A stretch of DNA of 18,346 nt from an uncultured Candidatus Saccharibacteria bacterium. GTDB taxonomy: Bacteria; Patescibacteriota; Saccharimonadia; Saccharimonadales; Saccharimonadaceae. The stretch's first letter is position 1. Each line of letters begins with the position of its first letter. The translations under genes and the position numbers were made by a program. The stretch covers positions 1-18,346 of the forward strand of contig CALHQU010000058.1 of NCBI GenBank assembly GCA_938038145.1. The letters are read 5' to 3'. This document shows positions 14,992 through 18,346 of the stretch, piece after piece. Below the pieces are notes generated by a model. It saw only the letters and a list, made by a program, of their open reading frames with translations. It was not told the DNA's origin and did no database searches.

Positions 14992-16533
14992 ATGAGCGAA
15001 AGACAACGGGATGGTTATGTTGTTGAAGGTGAACTATCTCAGGCAGAAGATCCTAATAAAAACTACATAAGTCAAATTATAGGTCATGTAAAGCTTATTA
15101 TTAAGCGTGTACCGTTTCTTGTTGAAGGTGAGGAGTTGCGCGGTGAATATCAAGAATCTTACGGGGAGGTTCTTAGGTTGTTTCAGCAAATTGAGGAGGA
15201 GTATAACAGGCTTCCAGATTGCATAGAGATAGATTTTGATATAGAGGAAGTCAAAGAATCATTAAGAAGTATATTTAATGGAACATGCGAGAAATTTATA
15301 AGGGAAAATCTTAGTGTAGTTTTTCCCGAAAATCTGGCGAAAGTGAATATTCCAAAATTTTGCAAAGCTAAAGAGTATGTGATTCCCGACGTAAAACGAT
15401 GGCAGCACGCTAATAAAATAATTAGTCCTGAACTTGCAGATCGTGAATATATGAACTTTATCGCAGAGGCAAGGGAGGCTGTGACTGATAGCCTTACTAA
15501 GGATGGGGCTTTTGGTTTACCTGATGATTTTACAATTACTAGACCTGAATACATTCCAGGTAATGATGGCAAGATGAAGTTGAGTAGTTTCTTGGAGGAC
15601 TTTAAGCGTCGGAAACTTAAGGAGGTTGAAGATGAGGAATGTAATGGTATTAATCCTGAGGGTGATTTAAAATTTGCCAACAGTGTTCTTGAGTTTATAA
15701 AATCCATAAAATTGCCAAGCGAAGAGGAACTAGCCAAGCAGTATAAAGAAGCGACAATTAAAGAAAACAGTCCAGTGGTTCGTAGTCTTGCTGAATCTAT
15801 GGCTAAAGAGTGTCTGAGTGGGGCTTTAGACAACGCCCTGAAGGTGCTTTCGGAGAAATTGAATGGCTATGAAGCGGCACCTAAAATCGCTGCTGAATCT
15901 TTGAACGAGGCGAGGAAGAGAAAGAGAAATAAGCAATCACGCCAGGGAAATTGCGAGGTGAGTGATCAGGATGTTCAGGCGGTGGAGGTTAACTTGAAGG
16001 TCGGGGATTATATAGAGCTTAGTCACGAAACATTTCCGTGGTTAGATGATGAAATGGCTAAGGTTTTATATATTAAGAGAAGCGGTAATGATGTTACGAT
16101 AGTAGTCGATGCTCGTACTGAAGCAGCCAAGAGAATTGAACACAGAATGTCTGGCTATGAGACTAAGAAAAAGCAGAAGAGTATTTTGCCCAGTCTTTAT
16201 AATAAATTAAAATTAGCGGCAGAAATTGTTGCAACGTCAGATTCTGGATTACGTGATTCTTGGACGACCTTAAGGCATCGAGACAAAAATAAGTACCCTT
16301 TTAATATCCTTAGCTGGAAAGCTCAAACACCTGACGCACTAAGGATGTATGTGTCGCACATCGCTGCGGACAAGGTGGATGATGAGTCTGTGAGAAAGAC
16401 ACTAGAAGAGAACGGTGTAACTCACTTATTAATGCTTTTGGGTGCTTGCGACAAAAATAACCAGGAAGAATTATTGCCAGTATTTACTGGGCGGACTAGA
16501 CGCATTGAGGCAGCTGACGGTGCTGGTGTTTAG
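14992..16533 (+). CDS. Unknown 513-aa soluble protein, orphan-like
   Basis: I do not recognise the family. There is no signal peptide or membrane helix. Residues 1-290 are acidic and mainly helical, with clustered charged pairs (QQIEEEYNRL, EDFKRRKLKEVEDEE). A basic Lys/Arg patch follows at about 308-318 (RKRKRNKQSR). Residues 332-376 look like a small beta-barrel (VGDYIEL, then AKVLYI and DVTIVVDA), perhaps SH3- or KOW-like. A C-terminal domain at about 396-495 contains LYNKLKLAAEIV, DSWTTLRHRDKN and ILSWKAQTPDALRMYVS. A nucleic-acid-binding role is a guess from the basic patch and barrel. Codon use differs from neighbours, with frequent ATA, AGA, AGG and GTA, suggesting transfer or weak selection. 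It runs tail to tail into malic enzyme. Confidence 0.85.
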   Translation: MSERQRDGYVVEGELSQAEDPNKNYISQIIGHVKLIIKRVPFLVEGEELRGEYQESYGEVLRLFQQIEEEYNRLPDCIEIDFDIEEVKESLRSIFNGTCEKFIRENLSVVFPENLAKVNIPKFCKAKEYVIPDVKRWQHANKIISPELADREYMNFIAEAREAVTDSLTKDGAFGLPDDFTITRPEYIPGNDGKMKLSSFLEDFKRRKLKEVEDEECNGINPEGDLKFANSVLEFIKSIKLPSEEELAKQYKEATIKENSPVVRSLAESMAKECLSGALDNALKVLSEKLNGYEAAPKIAAESLNEARKRKRNKQSRQGNCEVSDQDVQAVEVNLKVGDYIELSHETFPWLDDEMAKVLYIKRSGNDVTIVVDARTEAAKRIEHRMSGYETKKKQKSILPSLYNKLKLAAEIVATSDSGLRDSWTTLRHRDKNKYPFNILSWKAQTPDALRMYVSHIAADKVDDESVRKTLEENGVTHLLMLLGACDKNNQEELLPVFTGRTRRIEAADGAGV

Positions 16534-16535
16534 GC

Positions 16536-17669
16536 TTATCTAATGACATTCGCAATAGCTTCAACAACGCCTTCATCAAACGCAGTTGGGACGACTTTGT
16601 CGATGGTTGGATTTTCAACCAGGCTAGCTAGTGCTTCAGCAGCCGCCAATTTGTGCTGATCGGTGATTTTCTTAACTCCGTGATCTAATGCGCCGCGGAA
16701 AATTCCAGGGAAGGCTAGGGAGTTGTTGACTTGGTTTGGAAAGTCGCTACGACCCGTACCGATGATTGCGACGCCGGCTTGTTTGGCGACATCTGGCATA
16801 ATTTCTGGAACAGGATTTGCTAGTGCAAATACGATTGGATCTTTCGCCATTTTTTGGACTAATTCTGGAGTGAGAAGTCCTGCACGCGATACGCCGATGA
16901 ATACGTCTGCATCGGTGATGGCATCTTCAATTGAGCCAGATTGCGATGCGTCGACGTATTCCAATAGCGCGGTTTTTTCAGCGTTCAAGTCTGTGCGTGA
17001 TTTTCCGACAATTCCCCGGCTGTCCACTGCTACGATGTTTTTTGCTCCGTAAAGATTTAACAATTTGATGATCGCTGTGCCAGCTGCGCCTGCGCCGATG
17101 ACCACGAATTTGCAATCTGCCAGGTTTCGTCCTGTCAATTTAGCGGCGTTAATTAAGCCCGCCAACACAACGACAGCCGTGCCGTGTTGGTCGTCGTGGA
17201 AGACTGGAATATCTAATTCTGCCTTCAATCGCTCTTCAATTTCAAAACATTTTGGTGCGGCAATGTCTTCGAGGTTGATAGCTCCGAAACTTGGCGCGAT
17301 GGCTTTAACTGTGGCAATGATTTCTTCTGGCTCGTGGACGTCTAACACAATTGGCACTGCGTCGACATCGGCAAAATGCTTAAATAGCAAAGCTTTTCCT
17401 TCCATGACTGGCATGGCGGCTTTTGGTCCCAAATTGCCCAAGCCCAAAATTGCTGAGCCGTCTGAGATTACGGCGACTAAATTGTTCGTCCAAGTGTACT
17501 TTGGTAGATCGGCTGGATTTTCGGCAATTGCTTGACTGACTGCGCCGACGCCAGGGCTGTAATAAGCGCTAAGTTTGTCGCGATTAAGCTCCTCTTTATC
17601 TCTGAGGCTAGTCGTAATTTTACCTTTGTATTTTTCGTGTAGTTCGAGTGCTAATTTATTGTAATCCAT
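16536..17669 (-). CDS. Malic enzyme, NAD(P)-dependent, short form
   Basis: The enzyme decarboxylates malate to pyruvate, yielding CO2 and NAD(P)H. I choose the ATG at 17669 (MDYNKLALEL), because the frame farther upstream would run through the promoter; this gives 377 residues. Active-site features are in place: Tyr36/Tyr37 in AYYSPGVG, Lys92 in MEGKALLFKHF, metal ligands Glu134-Asp135 (INLEDIAAPKC) and Asp159-Asp160 (FHDDQHGTA), and a Rossmann loop GAGAAGTA at 192-199. FALANPVPEI near the C-terminus is typical. It lacks the phosphotransacetylase-like domain of long MaeB enzymes. Cofactor choice cannot be told. It probably supplies pyruvate or reducing power. It is divergent from rplS and ends 2 nt from the orphan gene. 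Confidence 0.95.
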   Translation of the reverse strand: MDYNKLALELHEKYKGKITTSLRDKEELNRDKLSAYYSPGVGAVSQAIAENPADLPKYTWTNNLVAVISDGSAILGLGNLGPKAAMPVMEGKALLFKHFADVDAVPIVLDVHEPEEIIATVKAIAPSFGAINLEDIAAPKCFEIEERLKAELDIPVFHDDQHGTAVVVLAGLINAAKLTGRNLADCKFVVIGAGAAGTAIIKLLNLYGAKNIVAVDSRGIVGKSRTDLNAEKTALLEYVDASQSGSIEDAITDADVFIGVSRAGLLTPELVQKMAKDPIVFALANPVPEIMPDVAKQAGVAIIGTGRSDFPNQVNNSLAFPGIFRGALDHGVKKITDQHKLAAAEALASLVENPTIDKVVPTAFDEGVVEAIANVIR

Positions 17670-17675
17670 AACTAT

Positions 17676-17681
17676 ATTATA
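17676..17681 (-). promoter_or_regulatory. -10 box of malic enzyme, leaderless type
   Basis: On the minus strand TATAAT ends 6 nt before the ATG at 17669. There is no TGn extension and no Shine-Dalgarno site. This position supports the ATG at 17669 over longer in-frame starts. Confidence 0.7.
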
Positions 17682-17697
17682 CTCCAATTTTATTTAA

Positions 17698-17726
17698 TTG
17701 ATATTTCTTCAGATTTGTGTTATTAT
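17698..17726 (+). promoter_or_regulatory. Sigma-70-type promoter of rplS
   Basis: TTGATA (17698-17703) and TATTAT (17721-17726) are separated by exactly 17 nt, and TGT before the -10 adds an extended element. Both boxes match consensus at 5 of 6. Transcription should start at about 17733, leaving a leader of about 100 nt. It is the strongest promoter in the window, fitting a ribosomal protein gene. Confidence 0.7.
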
Positions 17727-17735
17727 CTTATGTAA

Positions 17736-17805
17736 TTGTACGAGAGTTAAATATTCGAGCCTTGTTTGATGTGGAGCCGCAGAGGTACAACTGCGTGGCC
17801 AGCCA
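17736..17805 (+). promoter_or_regulatory. Structured 5' leader of rplS, possible ribosomal-protein regulatory element
   Basis: The leader contains a hairpin built from TGG (17772-17774), GCC (17776-17778) and GCAG (17779-17782), pairing with CTGC (17791-17794), GGC (17797-17799) and CCA (17803-17805). It has small bulges and the loop AGGTACAA. A competing 6-bp pair, TTGTAC (17736-17741) with GTACAA (17785-17790), would use the loop bases. Alternative folds in an r-protein leader suggest feedback by L19 or read-out of ribosome supply, but this is inference. A weak Shine-Dalgarno-like AGGA is at 17823-17826. Confidence 0.5.
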
Positions 17806-17832
17806 GAATCGGTTCGAAAGATAGGAAAAATT

Positions 17833-18346
17833 ATGAGTTTTGCATTAATCCAAAAAGTCAACGACGAGCAAAAGAAAGCGCAAGTTGTCGATGTTCGCAG
17901 CGGCGACACTGTGCGCGTCTATCAGAAAATCAAAGAGGGCAACAAAGAGCGCATTCAGATGTTCGAGGGCGTGGTCATCCGCACCGACAACAAAGGCCAG
18001 CACACTAGCCGCATTACCGTACGCAAAGTTGCTTCGGGTGTCGGCGTCGAGAAATCGTTCTTGCTGCATAGCCCGCTGGTTGAAAAAGTCGAGATTGTGC
18101 GCCGGGCCAAGGTTCGCCGCAACTTCCTCAGCTTCCTGCGCAAACGCAGCGGCAAGTCGGCCCGCTTGACGGCAGTCAAGTTTGATCGCGAAGCTGTCAA
18201 CGCTGTCCGCGACGAGCATGCCGAAGAAGAAGCCGCTCGCTTGAAAGAGGAAAAAGCTAAAGAAGCTGCCGAGAAAAAGGCCGCCGAAGAAGCCAAGCAG
18301 GCCGAATTGGACGCCAAGGCCGCCGAGGTCGCTGCTCGCCACGCCG
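17833..18346 (+). CDS. rplS: Ribosomal protein L19, with C-terminal extension, 3' end cut
   Basis: L19 is a large-subunit protein at the interface with the 30S subunit. The frame is open from the ATG at 17833 to the window end (171 residues seen, no stop). Residues 1-112 match L19: SGDTVRVYQKIKEG, RIQMFEGVVIR, SGVGVEKSFLLHSPLVEKVE, and RRAKVRRNFLSFLRKRSGKSAR. Normal L19 ends at about residue 115. Here a highly charged Ala/Glu/Lys-rich helix continues for at least 55 residues (from about 117, e.g. EEEAARLKEEKAKEAAEKK). Codons are strongly C-ending (CGC, GTC, GGC, ATC), as expected for a highly expressed gene, and differ from its neighbours. It is led by a strong promoter and a structured leader. 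Confidence 0.95.
   Translation, partial: MSFALIQKVNDEQKKAQVVDVRSGDTVRVYQKIKEGNKERIQMFEGVVIRTDNKGQHTSRITVRKVASGVGVEKSFLLHSPLVEKVEIVRRAKVRRNFLSFLRKRSGKSARLTAVKFDREAVNAVRDEHAEEEAARLKEEKAKEAAEKKAAEEAKQAELDAKAAEVAARHA

Noticed and set aside
15183..15833. 216-residue open frame antisense to the orphan gene
   Set aside because: It is a Ser/Leu-rich mirror of the sense codons, with no ribosome-binding site or promoter, and covers a gene with good coding signs.
17791..17832. tRNA T-arm look-alike GGTTCGAAA upstream of rplS
   Set aside because: The flanking bases do not form the 5-bp T-stem and no acceptor, D or anticodon arms can be built around it.
17845..18342. 165-residue open frame antisense to rplS
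   Set aside because: Arises from the C-ending codons of rplS; Phe/Leu/Gly-rich product with no motif.
1..18346. Recoded TGA (Gly) genetic code known from some CPR groups
   Set aside because: TGA serves as the stop of gatA and dnaE at expected protein ends, and no conserved gene has an internal TGA.
1..18346. Search for CRISPR arrays, insertion sequences and transposase genes
   Set aside because: No regularly spaced repeats and no transposase or integrase motif in any frame.

Overview
The window looks like a piece of a Candidatus Saccharibacteria (TM7, Patescibacteria/CPR) chromosome. This is inferred from gene content and style. There are compact housekeeping genes with 0-60 bp gaps, a GatCAB amidotransferase operon carrying an extra small membrane gene, DUF-type small membrane proteins seen in Patescibacteria, a solitary GspE/PilB-type pilus ATPase and a short malic enzyme. 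All genes read cleanly in the standard bacterial code, with TGA used as stop, so a Gracilibacteria/Absconditabacteria TGA-Gly code is excluded.

Layout, left to right. 1-492 is the C-terminal end of an unknown, probably exported protein. It is followed by uvrB (nucleotide excision repair) and a five-helix membrane protein that ends at a strong intrinsic terminator. Next comes a tightly coupled operon, gatC-gatA-(membrane-anchored HEPN-like protein)-gatB, in which each junction overlaps by one base. galU (UDP-glucose synthesis) follows, then two overlapping small membrane proteins, then dnaE (replicative DNA polymerase III alpha). Between dnaE and a SpoU-family RNA methyltransferase lies a 560-bp non-housekeeping stretch. 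It holds a minus-strand three-helix small membrane protein with its own sigma-70 promoter, a 5'-end hairpin and a Shine-Dalgarno site, flanked by strongly structured inverted repeats. The SpoU gene and the pilus ATPase gene are divergent from a 51-bp region. A 513-aa orphan gene with unusual codon use then meets malic enzyme tail to tail, and rplS (ribosomal L19, with a charged C-terminal extension, cut by the window end) is divergent from malic enzyme.

The most general pattern is regulatory. Eight transcription units have a TATAAT or TAAAAT box, usually as an extended -10 (TGn), ending only 6-8 nt before the start codon. This places the expected transcription start at or next to the start codon and predicts leaderless mRNAs. 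Four genes depart from this: the membrane protein at 2521, galU and the small cassette gene have proper Shine-Dalgarno sites, and rplS has a roughly 100-nt structured leader suggestive of ribosomal-protein autoregulation.

The strongest candidates for new biology are the HEPN-like membrane protein (RNxxxH-type motif) translationally coupled inside gatCAB, the small-gene cassette after dnaE with its mutually exclusive hairpins, the rplS leader, and the orphan 513-aa protein. No tRNA, rRNA, CRISPR array, insertion sequence or integrase was found.
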